Below, one piece after another: positions 29,013 through 37,816 of a stretch of 64,000 nucleotides of DNA; the first letter of the stretch is position 1; every line of letters begins with the position of its first letter. Origin of the DNA: JACRLV01 sp045863555 (GTDB taxonomy: Bacteria > Planctomycetota > Phycisphaerae > UBA1845 > Fen-1342); assembly GCA_045863555.1 (NCBI GenBank), contig BTUU01000021.1, positions 32,766 through 96,765 on the forward strand. The letters run 5' to 3'. Both the position numbers and the translations under genes were made by a program. The notes under the pieces are model-generated. The model did no database searches. It was not told where the DNA came from and saw only the letters and a list, made by a program, of their open reading frames with translations.

Positions 29013-29618
29013 ATGGCAGTCGCGGGCGGAGCGATGGCGGACCGATTTGAGGCAACGCTATCGCCGGCGCGCGCAGAATCCGCGGTGGAGACCGCCTTTG
29101 AGGCGTTCGTCGCAGGTCAGCTTGACCGTGTCAGGCGTCTGGCAGGGCGGCTTCTGGGTTGGCGGGGCGATGTTGAGGATGTGGTTCAGGACGTTTTCCT
29201 GTCGGTCTTTGAGCGGCGAACGGGGCTCGCGGAGATCCGAGACCGTGAACGGTGGCTCACGACGCTCACCCTGAATGCGTGTCGCCGGCGGCATCGGCGA
29301 AACGCCCTCTGGCAGGCTTGTGTCGGGTGGCTCGGACGGCGGATCGAGGAGAGCACGGTTCACCCAACCGGGCTGGAGTCCGACGAACGAAGCGAGCGGA
29401 CCCGGCGCGCGGTCGCGAGCCTGCCCCAGTCGTACCGGGAGGTCATCGTGCTTCGATACCTCGAAGAACTCGAAATCAGCGAGATCGCGTCGCTGGCCGG
29501 GGTGAGCGTGGATGCCGTCGCGGCGCGGCTTTCCCGCGGGCGGGCGATGCTGCGGGCGGCGCTGCCGGAGTTTGCAGGCGGGGCCGATGCTGAATCGGAT
29601 GGGAGCGTGGAGCGATGA
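29013..29618 (+). CDS. ECF-type RNA polymerase sigma factor
   Basis: A 201-residue sigma factor. Region 2 is seen at about 30-100 (RRLAGRLLGWRGDVEDVVQDVFLSVF, then a basic RERWLTTLTLNACRRRHRR). Region 4 is at about 128-185 (LPQSYREVIVLRYLEELEISEIASLAGVSVDAVAARLSRGR), the helix-turn-helix that reads the -35 box. There is no region 1 or 3, so it is an extracytoplasmic-function type. AGGAA precedes the ATG at 29013; an ATG at 29034 is a possible alternative. It overlaps the following gene by four bases (ATGA), the usual arrangement with a membrane-bound regulator. Confidence 0.92.
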   Translation: MAVAGGAMADRFEATLSPARAESAVETAFEAFVAGQLDRVRRLAGRLLGWRGDVEDVVQDVFLSVFERRTGLAEIRDRERWLTTLTLNACRRRHRRNALWQACVGWLGRRIEESTVHPTGLESDERSERTRRAVASLPQSYREVIVLRYLEELEISEIASLAGVSVDAVAARLSRGRAMLRAALPEFAGGADAESDGSVER

Positions 29619-30235
29619 ACGAGACCCGGCTGCGTGCGTTGCTTCGCGACGCGGATCAGGCGGTCGAAAAGACTTCGCCCGCGGCGGCGGAAATCGCGGC
29701 CGCGGTGCGGGGGCGCTGCCGGCGACGGGCTGATCGACGCCGGGACGCCCTGGGCGTGCTGGCGGCCGCCGCGTTGGCAGTAACGCTTTCAATTCCGAAT
29801 CGAGCGCCGATCGCGCCCGTTACCGCGAATGTCAGCACGGGCGACGTGGCGCTCCAACGGCTGGTCGTCCAGAGCGGCCGCGAGGCGGAGGTGGCCACGA
29901 TGGTCGTCCGGGAACTGCGAGCGCGGCGTGAGGCAGATCAGCGGGCCCGCCTGGCGGCGACGAGCCCCCCGGCAGAGGCGGCGCGCGTCGAGGCGGACAT
30001 TGCGGCGAATCTGCTGCTCGGGCAGGCCCGCGTTTTCGCGGAACGCCCCGAGCTACGATCGGCGGCCGGGTGGCGGTGTGAATTGATCCTCGCCGCGTTT
30101 CCGGATTCGGCGGCGGCGAAGGAAGCGCGGCGGCTGCTGGATTCGAGCGGCCGATCGCAGCGCGGCGAATCGCCGATCGTGCGGCGCGGGGGCCGGACGA
30201 CTCAGACGGACATTCTTCGTGGAGCAACGCTATGA
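29615..30235 (+). CDS. Putative membrane-bound anti-sigma partner
   Basis: A 206-residue protein with a short cytoplasmic basic domain (residues 1-45), one membrane helix (about 46-62, LGVLAAAALAVTLSI) and a helical extracytoplasmic part with Ala/Glu/Arg heptads (about 85-180). The start codon overlaps the sigma-factor stop, and its own stop overlaps the next start, so all three are translationally coupled. Position and topology fit an anti-sigma factor. There is no HxxxCxxC zinc anti-sigma motif, so family membership is not shown by sequence and the role is inferred. Confidence 0.68.
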   Translation: MNETRLRALLRDADQAVEKTSPAAAEIAAAVRGRCRRRADRRRDALGVLAAAALAVTLSIPNRAPIAPVTANVSTGDVALQRLVVQSGREAEVATMVVRELRARREADQRARLAATSPPAEAARVEADIAANLLLGQARVFAERPELRSAAGWRCELILAAFPDSAAAKEARRLLDSSGRSQRGESPIVRRGGRTTQTDILRGATL

Positions 30236-31440
30236 ACAGTCAGACGTGTCTTCGAGCGATCCTGATCGGCGCGGCCCTGCTGGCATCGGCGGCGACGGCG
30301 GCCGGGCAGGAGGCCGCCCCGGAACGCGTGGTCTCGGTCCTGATGCGCGTTTCGCGCGGCGATGGCGACATGCCGATGAGCGGGGACTGGTTTCAGCGGA
30401 TTCTTGCGAGCGAGGGCGTGCTGGGTCTGGCGAGCCGGCACGTCCTGAAACGCGACCCCGAGCCCGGCGAGATTCAACTCCACTTCATCGAGGCGCCGGA
30501 GCCGGGAGCGAAGGGAGAGGGCTCGCGGAATCCGAATCAGATTTTCGGGACGGTGACGTTGATCTCCCGAAGCGAGAAGGTCAGCGTCGCGCAGCTCCGG
30601 GACATTGCGAAGCACCTGGGTACGCAACTCCAGGTCGTGGTCGAACGACTGACGGGCAGCGAGCGTGAACGGATGACGAAAGAGATCGACCGCTTTGCCA
30701 AGCGACGCGAAATGGCGCTCCAGGAGATCGAATCGCGGGAGGCGGAGCGGCGAGAGTTGCTTCGCGGCGCCGGAGCGGAGTTCTCGACCCGCGGCGACGC
30801 CGTCCGGCGGCTCGCCGAGGAACTGCAATCGCAGAAGGACGCGCTGGATCTGCAATTGACGGGGCAGCAGGCTCGCACGGAGGCGCTGACGCGACGGATC
30901 GCGGAGCTCGCCGCCGCGATAAAGCAGGCTGCGGACAACGATGTCGTCGCGGCGGAGCTGACGCGGGTGCTGGAAGGCCGCGAGGCTGAATTGGCGATGG
31001 AGCAGAAGCGCGTCGAGGCGGGGCAGTCATCGCGAGAGATGCTCATGGAACGAATGTCGCAGGTCGCGCTGGCGCGGGTGGAGGTGCTTCGTGCCCGGAG
31101 CGCGGCCGGGGCCGGGCTCCAGGAGCAACTTGCCCGAATGAACGGGGATCTGGTGACCCTCTCCGTCGAGGCGGCCGAGGCGGAGGCTCGGCGCGCGTAC
31201 GTCGAACGCCAACTGTCGCAATTTCGCGCGTACTCTAAGTTCAGGCCAACAGACAACGAACCTTCAAGCCGCATCGACCTTGCGGATCGAGCGGACCGGT
31301 TGTCCGAAGAGCTGGTCCGGCTGCGGGAGGAACTGAAGAACGCGGAACGGGGATTACAGATGGCGCATGAGTCGATAGACCGATTCAATGGCCCAAGCGT
31401 CGAGCTGATCGGGCTCGATGCTCCGGCTACCGCTCGCTGA
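30232..31440 (+). CDS. Secreted long coiled-coil protein in the ECF sigma operon
   Basis: A 402-residue protein with a signal peptide (about 1-25, ILIGAALLASAATAAGQ). A small alpha/beta region follows (about 32-125, containing FGTVTLISRSEKVSV). Residues 140-390 are mostly charged heptad repeats interrupted near 345 (FRPTDNEPSS), predicting long coiled coils. The first region recalls a periplasmic dimerisation or secretin-like strand-helix module, but I do not recognise a family. No second membrane helix is seen, so the protein should be periplasmic or surface-exposed. The ATG overlaps the previous stop codon. It may be the stress sensor or an output of the sigma/anti-sigma pair; that is inference. 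It overlaps the next convergent gene by 14 bases. Confidence 0.7.
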   Translation: MNSQTCLRAILIGAALLASAATAAGQEAAPERVVSVLMRVSRGDGDMPMSGDWFQRILASEGVLGLASRHVLKRDPEPGEIQLHFIEAPEPGAKGEGSRNPNQIFGTVTLISRSEKVSVAQLRDIAKHLGTQLQVVVERLTGSERERMTKEIDRFAKRREMALQEIESREAERRELLRGAGAEFSTRGDAVRRLAEELQSQKDALDLQLTGQQARTEALTRRIAELAAAIKQAADNDVVAAELTRVLEGREAELAMEQKRVEAGQSSREMLMERMSQVALARVEVLRARSAAGAGLQEQLARMNGDLVTLSVEAAEAEARRAYVERQLSQFRAYSKFRPTDNEPSSRIDLADRADRLSEELVRLREELKNAERGLQMAHESIDRFNGPSVELIGLDAPATAR

Positions 31441-31705
31441 TCAGCAGCACGATCAGGATAACAACGGAAGACGCGGCCGGGGCGAGTCCCGCTCCGGCCG
31501 CGAGCCATTGACGGCCGGCGATGAGCGCGACCACGGCGGCGGCGAGTCCGGCCAGTCCGATGAGGCCGACGGCAAGCATGAGCCAGTTGATCTGTGAAAG
31601 CTGCTGCGGCGTGCTGTTCGGCGCGGAGGCGAGCAGCAGCGTCAGCATAAGGAGTGTTGCGAGCGCGCCGACCAGACTCGAAGCCACCGCCAGAACCGAG
31701 GACAT
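31427..31705 (-). CDS. Small three-helix membrane protein
   Basis: A 92-residue protein with three hydrophobic segments (about 4-25, 40-64 and 70-89) and short polar loops. No family is recognised. Its last 14 bases overlap the end of the convergent coiled-coil gene. Length and strong hydrophobic pattern support it as real, but the overlap and lack of homology signal leave some doubt. It shares the strand with the PHP gene 144 bases upstream and could be its downstream partner. Confidence 0.55.
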   Translation of the reverse strand: MSSVLAVASSLVGALATLLMLTLLLASAPNSTPQQLSQINWLMLAVGLIGLAGLAAAVVALIAGRQWLAAGAGLAPAASSVVILIVLLISER

Positions 31706-31849
31706 GAAACTGTTCCTATTCCCAGATGACGTCGGGCCGATCCAGTCCGACCCGATCTATGGCGACGATGCACCAACCGCCTCCACTCAGTGAAACAGGA
31801 ATTCACGCGCCGGGCCTTGGGGCTAGATCAACTGGATGAGGGGGCGGTT

Positions 31850-32800
31850 TCAGGCGGGCAGGGCCTGGAGAAAACGGCGGATGAGGATGTTCTGGCGGGT
31901 GTGGTAGCCGAAGCAGGCGAGCGGGTACGCGAGGCGGCCGAAGCGGCGGACGCTTCGACAGAAGAGGCGTTCCCACGCGCTGGAGGCGTCCGCGACGCGG
32001 CGCTCCATGCTCTTCGAGAGGACAAGCCAGACGTCTTCCCGGAATTTCTCGGGCGTGCCGAAGGCGCCCTTCGGCTCGGCCACGCCGGCGCGGATGCTGC
32101 GGATGAGTTCGTCCGCAGTGCGCCCGGCGGAAAGCGTATAGGTCGTGCCGACGCGGTGCGTGTGCGAGTCGCTGCCGCCCACGAGCGTCTTGCCATGGCC
32201 CTGAACGGCGCACCACGCGAAGGCGTTGTGGGCGTAGCTGCGCGTGCCGTTGATGCCTTCGAAGACGTCGAAATGCTCGAGCATCTTCTCGATCTGCCAC
32301 GTCTTGAGAACGCGGTGCTGCTCGGTCCAGGTCATGTGGTTCAGAACGTAGAGCTTGTCGAACCGCCGCACGCAGTCGACGAAGTCGTACAGGTTCCCCC
32401 GGACGCGCTGGAGTTCACGGTGCTGGGCTTCGTCGATGTCGTAGACATTGACGTGGATGACCGTTCCATCCTCCGGAAAGCGGACGGAGACTTCTTCACC
32501 CACGATAAAGTCCGGCAGCGGCCCCCGGCGGTCGAGCAGCGCCAGGCAGCCGTCGATCGTGTCATGGTCGGTGATCGTGACGAAGTCCATGCCGCGCTTC
32601 CGGGCGAGGTCGTAGATCTCCCACGGCTCCAGGAGCGGGTGATAGACGATTCCCGGGAGGTACTTGATCGTCTCGTCCGAGAACGTCGAGTGGCAGTGCA
32701 GGTCGATCCGCGTAGTAGCCAGGCGTCGCCACTCCCCGGTGCGCGACTGCGGCCGAGTCTCGCGGGCGATTTCCAGCGCTGGTTCGAGCAGGCGTGTCAT
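31850..32800 (-). CDS. PHP-domain metal-dependent phosphoesterase
   Basis: A 316-residue protein of the polymerase-and-histidinol-phosphatase superfamily. Motif I is IDLHCHSTFSDE (metal ligands HxH) and motif II is DFVTITDHDTIDG. A later VLNHMTW holds another His, and GGSDSHTHRVG is motif IV. All expected metal ligands are visible. Such proteins act as phosphoesterases on nucleotides or small phosphates. The C-terminal 70 residues are basic and do not belong to the PHP core. ATG at 32800 is used; an in-frame GTG at 32884 would add 28 residues of no clear character. Confidence 0.88.
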   Translation of the reverse strand: MTRLLEPALEIARETRPQSRTGEWRRLATTRIDLHCHSTFSDETIKYLPGIVYHPLLEPWEIYDLARKRGMDFVTITDHDTIDGCLALLDRRGPLPDFIVGEEVSVRFPEDGTVIHVNVYDIDEAQHRELQRVRGNLYDFVDCVRRFDKLYVLNHMTWTEQHRVLKTWQIEKMLEHFDVFEGINGTRSYAHNAFAWCAVQGHGKTLVGGSDSHTHRVGTTYTLSAGRTADELIRSIRAGVAEPKGAFGTPEKFREDVWLVLSKSMERRVADASSAWERLFCRSVRRFGRLAYPLACFGYHTRQNILIRRFLQALPA

Positions 32801-33135
32801 CCGGTCACCCCATTTCACGCCATTCTCGGCACGGATTGTGTCCGCGGCGTTGGGCGAGCGCAAAATATCGGTTGCAGATGACACAATTCACAGTCCAGGC
32901 GAAGCCCCCCGCGCCGGGGGTATTCTCCGCAGACCCCTGATTATCCCCCGAACCCCCCAAAAAGCCAAGGCCGGCCGAAAACCCGCGTTCGCTCGGGACC
33001 GACTTCAGGGCCGCCGCCGTGGGTTTTCCGGGACGAGTGGAAATCCCCATTTCTCGGCGCGGCCGGGACGCATATAGTTCGGTGGCCGAGTTGCGCGCTC
33101 GGTCGACAGCGCAATTATCGGACCGGAGGGAAGAA
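32801..33135. other. 335-base intergenic region, divergent promoters expected
   Basis: This interval separates the PHP gene (minus) from the TIGR03790 gene (plus). A CATATAGT stretch near 33071 could serve as a -10 box but has no good -35 partner. Nothing else was recognised. Confidence 0.4.
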
Positions 33136-35283
33136 ATGACCAGTCGATTTTCCACGCGACGTGCCGGCGTTCTTGCGGCCGGCTTCGCGCTGGCGTTGCC
33201 GGTGCTTGGCGGCGGTTCATCGGAGAACGCCCTACTGCTGATTGACCCGACCAACCCCGACTCGCTCTACGTCGGCAACTACTACCGCGCGGCGCGCGGG
33301 ATCCCCGACTCGAATGTGCTCTACATGATTCCCGGCGCGACGAATTTCGCCCAGTTCGCGGCCGTGAACGCACTCGCGGTTCGCGGCACGATCGAGAACC
33401 TGCGGATCGAGGATCACGTGGATTACGTCATCGCGGCCGCCCCGCCGACGTTCTACGTGCCGGCCCCGGGGCTGGTGACGGACAGTTGCTCGCCCGTGAC
33501 GCGGTTTTCGATCAGCGGCGTCTACACGATGGCGTTCATCGCCAACGAGGTGGCCGCGGGCGGCCTGGGATCGACCAACCCGAACCGCTATTACTCGACC
33601 TCGACGACGCCGACGGCCTTTGACAGCTCGTTTACGTGGCTCGGAGGCGCGGTCGGGACAGGCACCGGCGCGCGGCGGTATTTCATCGGGGCCGCACTGG
33701 GCTACACCGGCCCGCGCGGCAACACGCTCGAAGAGATCTTCGACATGATCGATCGGAGCGTCGCGGTCGACGGGACGCGGCCGGCCGGGACGTTCTATTA
33801 CATGCACACGTCCGACCCCAATCGCTCCGGCCCGCGGGACGGCCAGTTTCCGGGGGCGGTCAGTGCGATCCAGTCGCTGGGCGGCCAGGCGGAGATCATC
33901 AACGCGTTTCTGCCGAACAACCGCCAGGACTGCCTGGGGATCATGACCGGCGCGGCGTATCCGGACATCTTCGGGGCGAATATCGGAATCGTGCCCGGGG
34001 CGTTCTGCGATCACCTCACGAGCTTCGCGGCGACCTTCGACGCCGCAGACCAGACGAAGGTCTCGGCCTGGATCACGCAGGGAGCGAGCGGGTCGTGGGG
34101 GACGGTTGAGGAGCCCTGCAATTATCCGCAGAAATTCCCGCATCCCCGGATGCACGTCTACTACTTCCAGGGTCTGTCGCTGGGAGAGGCGACGTTCCGC
34201 AGCGTGGCCGCGACGCCGTTCCAGGGTCTTCTGTATGGCGATCCGCTGACTCGCCCTTTCGCCCATCTGCCCAGCGTGACGGTTCCCGATGCCCCGAGCG
34301 GCGCGGTGAGCGGAACGGTGACGATCCACCCGCAGGCGACGACGACGCATCCGACGGGGACGATCGCGAGCCTGGACCTGCTGATCGACGGTTCGCTCGT
34401 GGCGACGATCGCGCCCGGCGGCGCGTTTACGATCAACACGGCGGCGCTGACGGACGGGTATCACGATCTGCGGGTTCTGGCCTATGACAACACGCCCGCG
34501 AAATCGGTCGGGCGGTGGCGCGGGTCGATCGTCGTCGATAACGACGGCAAGGCTACGAGCGCAGCGCCTTCCGTGACGAGCGGCGACCTGGGGACCCTGT
34601 TCGAATTCTCGCTTTCGTCGACGGACCCGGCGGCCGTGGAAACGCGGCTCGTGCAGGGGAGCCGGGTGCTGGCGGCGGTCCCGGGGGCGTCCGGCGTGGC
34701 GTCGGTCTTCGGGCAGACGCTCGGGGCGGGTCCGGTTTCGGTGCAGGCGGAGTCGATCGACATTCGCGGCAACGCCGTCCGCAGTGCGCCGGTCGAATTG
34801 CAGGTCGCGAGCAGCGGCGGAGCGGGTTCGCAGCCGCCGGTCGCGTTCAGCTACACCAAGCGCGTGCGGCGGAATTCAAACTGCCTGGTGGAGCTGCCGG
34901 CCACATTCGGCGGGGCGCTTTCCGGGCTCAGCTACGTCGTGCAGTCGACGCCGGCGCAGGCGACGGTTCCCGCGGGGCAGAGTGGGCCGCACCGGATGAT
35001 CTCGGCGCCCAGCGGCGTTTCGGGCAGCGACACGATGACGTTTCGCGTCGACAGCCCGGCCGGTTCGTCGGCGACGGCGACGGTAACGATCGTCTACACG
35101 CCCTGCCTGGGCGATGTAAACAATGACGGCCTGATCAGTATCAGCGATCTCAGTCTGTTGCTTTCGAATTTCGGCCTGAACGTCCCGCGGGCGTACGAAC
35201 GCGGCGATCTGGACGGCGACCGGTTCATCTCGATCATCGACCTGAGTCTGCTGCTTTCGGAGTTCGGGACGGCGTGCGAATGA
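33136..35283 (+). CDS. TIGR03790-type secreted protein with C-terminal dockerin-type module
   Basis: A 715-residue exported protein. After a signal peptide (about 1-27), ENALLLIDPTNPDSLYVGNYYRAARGIPDSNV matches the opening of the TIGR03790 family, known mainly from Planctomycetes, Acidobacteria and Verrucomicrobia and without assigned function; the family region runs to about residue 370. Residues about 385-480 and 490-650 look like two or three immunoglobulin-like beta domains. The last 60 residues contain dockerin-like loops (GDVNNDGLISISDLSLLLSN, GDLDGDRFISIIDLSLLLS), with a Cys before the first and one at the penultimate position. The start has GGAGGGAAGAA upstream. Confidence 0.87.
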   Translation: MTSRFSTRRAGVLAAGFALALPVLGGGSSENALLLIDPTNPDSLYVGNYYRAARGIPDSNVLYMIPGATNFAQFAAVNALAVRGTIENLRIEDHVDYVIAAAPPTFYVPAPGLVTDSCSPVTRFSISGVYTMAFIANEVAAGGLGSTNPNRYYSTSTTPTAFDSSFTWLGGAVGTGTGARRYFIGAALGYTGPRGNTLEEIFDMIDRSVAVDGTRPAGTFYYMHTSDPNRSGPRDGQFPGAVSAIQSLGGQAEIINAFLPNNRQDCLGIMTGAAYPDIFGANIGIVPGAFCDHLTSFAATFDAADQTKVSAWITQGASGSWGTVEEPCNYPQKFPHPRMHVYYFQGLSLGEATFRSVAATPFQGLLYGDPLTRPFAHLPSVTVPDAPSGAVSGTVTIHPQATTTHPTGTIASLDLLIDGSLVATIAPGGAFTINTAALTDGYHDLRVLAYDNTPAKSVGRWRGSIVVDNDGKATSAAPSVTSGDLGTLFEFSLSSTDPAAVETRLVQGSRVLAAVPGASGVASVFGQTLGAGPVSVQAESIDIRGNAVRSAPVELQVASSGGAGSQPPVAFSYTKRVRRNSNCLVELPATFGGALSGLSYVVQSTPAQATVPAGQSGPHRMISAPSGVSGSDTMTFRVDSPAGSSATATVTIVYTPCLGDVNNDGLISISDLSLLLSNFGLNVPRAYERGDLDGDRFISIIDLSLLLSEFGTACE

Positions 35284-35284
35284 G

Positions 35285-35303
35285 GGCCGCGGGATCCGCG
35301 GCC
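35285..35303. terminator. Perfect hairpin after the TIGR03790 gene
   Basis: An 8-bp GC stem with a 3-base loop begins one base after the stop codon and lies between convergent genes. There is no T run, so it may help transcription end or protect the 3' end rather than act as a classical terminator. Confidence 0.4.
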
Positions 35304-35348
35304 GGCGGCGCGTGAGCGCCGGACCTGTGCGGTGCAACTTCGACCGGC

Positions 35349-36338
35349 TCACCAGACTTCGAGTTCGCCTACCACCTCCTCGGCGAGGTCCTTCATCGTG
35401 AAGAGGCCGACGCAATGGCCCTGCGCATCCACGGCGATGCCCATGACCCGGCGGGCGCTCTGGAGCCGCACGAGCGCCGTCGGGACGGGCTCCGTCTCGC
35501 GGATCGCGATTGCCGGCTGGAAGTACTGCGAGATCGGCTGGGGCGACGGATCGGATAGGACGTCAAAGACGTTGACGATCCCGATGATCCGGCGCGGATC
35601 GCCGGCGGCGTGAACGGGCATCCGCGAAAAGTGCGCCATCCGGGCGATGCGCAGGAAGTCGTCGCGGGAGATGTCGGCGGAGATGATCGCGGCCCGGGCG
35701 CGCGGGATCATCACATCGGCGACGCGCACCTGCGCGATATTCATCACGCGATCGATGATGTCGCGCTGAAAAACGGACAGACCGCCCCGGGCGGCCCCTT
35801 CGTGGATCAGGCGGCGGACCGCGATGCGCGGCAGAAGCGCGTCGTCGGCGCGGCCGGCGTTTCCGGTGATCCAGCGCACGATCAGGCGCGTCGCGCCGCG
35901 GAGCAGCGGGATCGCTCCGATTCGGGTGCCGATTCGCACGGCCAGGTAGATCGGCAGGGAAAGCGTGTACATCCAGCGGTCCGCCTCGCGCTGAAACCAG
36001 TCCTTGGGGATGATGCCGCCGAAGATCAGCACGAGCGGCGTCATGATCAGCGTGGTGAGCAGTTCGCCCGGGAGTTCGAGGCCGGGCTGCGTAAGCAGCA
36101 GCGTCACGGCGGTCGTGCAGGCGAAGTCCGCGAGCGTGTTGCCAAGGAGGATCGCGATGACCAGGTCCTCGGGTTTCTGCATCACCGCGGCGAGCCGCCG
36201 CGCGGCCGCGTCGCCGCGCGACTCGCGGACGCGCAGCTTCACCCGGTTGAGCACATACACGCCGGTTTCCGACGCCGAGATGACGCACGACGCGCCGAGC
36301 GCGGCGACGGCCAGGCAGAGCAGCAGGGCGGTCGTCAT
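35349..36338 (-). CDS. CNNM-domain/CBS-pair membrane protein (HlyC/CorC-like), second of a coupled pair
   Basis: A 329-residue membrane protein. The N-terminal CNNM/DUF21 domain has four hydrophobic helices and SASETGVYVLNRVKLRVR, the SxSExAxxxxNRxxL-type signature, followed by IAILLGNTLADFACT and FGGIIPKDWFQREAD. A CBS pair follows (VRVADVMIPRARAAIISAD, IGIVNVFDVLSD). The usual C-terminal CorC_HlyC domain is missing, in contrast to the upstream gene. The family transports or senses divalent cations such as magnesium. GGAGG precedes the ATG, which overlaps the upstream stop codon in ATGA. Confidence 0.9.
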   Translation of the reverse strand: MTTALLLCLAVAALGASCVISASETGVYVLNRVKLRVRESRGDAAARRLAAVMQKPEDLVIAILLGNTLADFACTTAVTLLLTQPGLELPGELLTTLIMTPLVLIFGGIIPKDWFQREADRWMYTLSLPIYLAVRIGTRIGAIPLLRGATRLIVRWITGNAGRADDALLPRIAVRRLIHEGAARGGLSVFQRDIIDRVMNIAQVRVADVMIPRARAAIISADISRDDFLRIARMAHFSRMPVHAAGDPRRIIGIVNVFDVLSDPSPQPISQYFQPAIAIRETEPVPTALVRLQSARRVMGIAVDAQGHCVGLFTMKDLAEEVVGELEVW

Positions 36339-37690
36339 GGGCTGGCCTCCGCCGATTCCGCGTCGAGCAGCCGGAGGTGCAGGCGGTTCACGCGGCGCTT
36401 GTCGAGGCTCATGACCGCGAGTTCGACATTGCCGATGCGCACGGTATCCCCCACGCGCGGCGGACGCCCCAGCCGCGCCGCGACAAGCCCGCCGACCGTC
36501 GCGATCCGGGCGAGCCGCGGCTGGCCGAACGTCTCCGCCCAGTAGTGCGTGCTCAGCCGGCCGCTGACGTCGTAGTCGTGCGGCGAGATCTGGACGACCT
36601 CGGGGGCGTCCGGGGTATCGCGAATGTCGTTGATGTCGCCGACGATCGCCTCGAGCACGTCCTCGAGCGCGACGACGCCGGCCATGCCGCCGTATTCGTC
36701 GACCGCGACCGCGATCTGCGTGCGCGTGGCGCGGAAATGGGCGAGGAGCTGTTCGCAGGAAGCCGTCTCGGGGACGAAGCGCACGGGCATGACGATGTCG
36801 CGGAGGCGTTTGACGCTGCCGAGGAAGAGAATCTTGGCGTAGACCAGGCCGACGATGTTGTCGATGGAGCCGTCGTAGACCGGGACGCGCTTTCGGCGGG
36901 TCTGCCGCATCAGCTCCCGGAGTCGGTCGGGCGAGCCGTTCACGTCGAAGGCGGTCACCTCGACCCGCGGCACCATGACGTCGCGGACGCGGAGCGAGTT
37001 CAGGTCGAGGACGGAGCGGAGGAACTCGTTTTCGGTCTGATCGATGACGCCGCCGCGGCGGCTCATTTCGAGCAGCGTCTTGACTTCTTCGGTCGAGAGA
37101 GCGTGGGCCCGGCGATGCGCGGCGGGGCCGAAGAGCACGCGCGTGAGCGGGGTGACGAGCACGCGGTCGAGGATCCGGACCACCGGCCCCAGCGCCAGGC
37201 TGACGGAGTGGACGAAGAACCCCACGGGCCCCACGAGGCTGCCCGCGAACCGCGTGCCGATCACCTTCGGGAAGACCTCGCCGACGAACATCACGCCGAC
37301 GATCGGAAAGAGCGCGCCGCCGACCGCGCCGGCCGCGCCGAAGAGCCCGCTCAACTGGGCGGAGAATGTCACGGCGGTCGAGAAGATGAGGACGTTGACC
37401 GCGGTATTGCCCAGCAAAATCACCATAAGCGTTTCGCGCGGCCTGTCCATCAGACCGGCGGCGAGCTTGCGAAGCGGCGTGCCGCCGACGCGGTCGTGCT
37501 GACGCTGGGCGGGCGAAAGTGAGAACAGCACGGTCTCGCTGCCGGAGAACGCGGCGGAGAGCCCGAGCAGCACGAGCTGGAGCAGCAGCGTGAACCCGAA
37601 GGCGGTCCACGACGGGGCCGGGGCCGGGGCGGCCTGCGAAGCCGCGCCCGAGTACGCCAGGATCATGATTCCGAGCAACGTGTGCCGCAT
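36335..37690 (-). CDS. CNNM/CBS/CorC-HlyC domain membrane protein, first of a coupled pair
   Basis: A 451-residue protein with a hydrophobic N-terminus, a CNNM/DUF21 membrane domain (about 30-200; SGSETVLFSLSPAQ, ILLGNTAVNVLIF, FVGEVFPKVIG), a CBS pair (about 230-355; VRDVMVPRVEVTAFD, VPVYDGSIDNIVG) and the C-terminal CorC_HlyC domain (about 370-445; DYDVSGRLS). This full domain set matches magnesium/cobalt efflux-type proteins. The ATG at 37690 is taken because it begins the hydrophobic leader; the longer frame upstream is antisense to aroA. The stop overlaps the start of the second CNNM gene, so the two may form a heteromer. Confidence 0.9.
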   Translation of the reverse strand: MRHTLLGIMILAYSGAASQAAPAPAPSWTAFGFTLLLQLVLLGLSAAFSGSETVLFSLSPAQRQHDRVGGTPLRKLAAGLMDRPRETLMVILLGNTAVNVLIFSTAVTFSAQLSGLFGAAGAVGGALFPIVGVMFVGEVFPKVIGTRFAGSLVGPVGFFVHSVSLALGPVVRILDRVLVTPLTRVLFGPAAHRRAHALSTEEVKTLLEMSRRGGVIDQTENEFLRSVLDLNSLRVRDVMVPRVEVTAFDVNGSPDRLRELMRQTRRKRVPVYDGSIDNIVGLVYAKILFLGSVKRLRDIVMPVRFVPETASCEQLLAHFRATRTQIAVAVDEYGGMAGVVALEDVLEAIVGDINDIRDTPDAPEVVQISPHDYDVSGRLSTHYWAETFGQPRLARIATVGGLVAARLGRPPRVGDTVRIGNVELAVMSLDKRRVNRLHLRLLDAESAEASP

Positions 37691-37816
37691 GTCTCGTCGT
37701 CCGGAGAGCGGCGCGGAAACGCGGCTGCGCGGACGGACGGGATTGTAGCGAATGAGTATGATCGGTGGGCTGGCCCGCCCGGCGGTCGCGCGGGCGGCGG
37801 CTTTTTGGGGGTGCGC

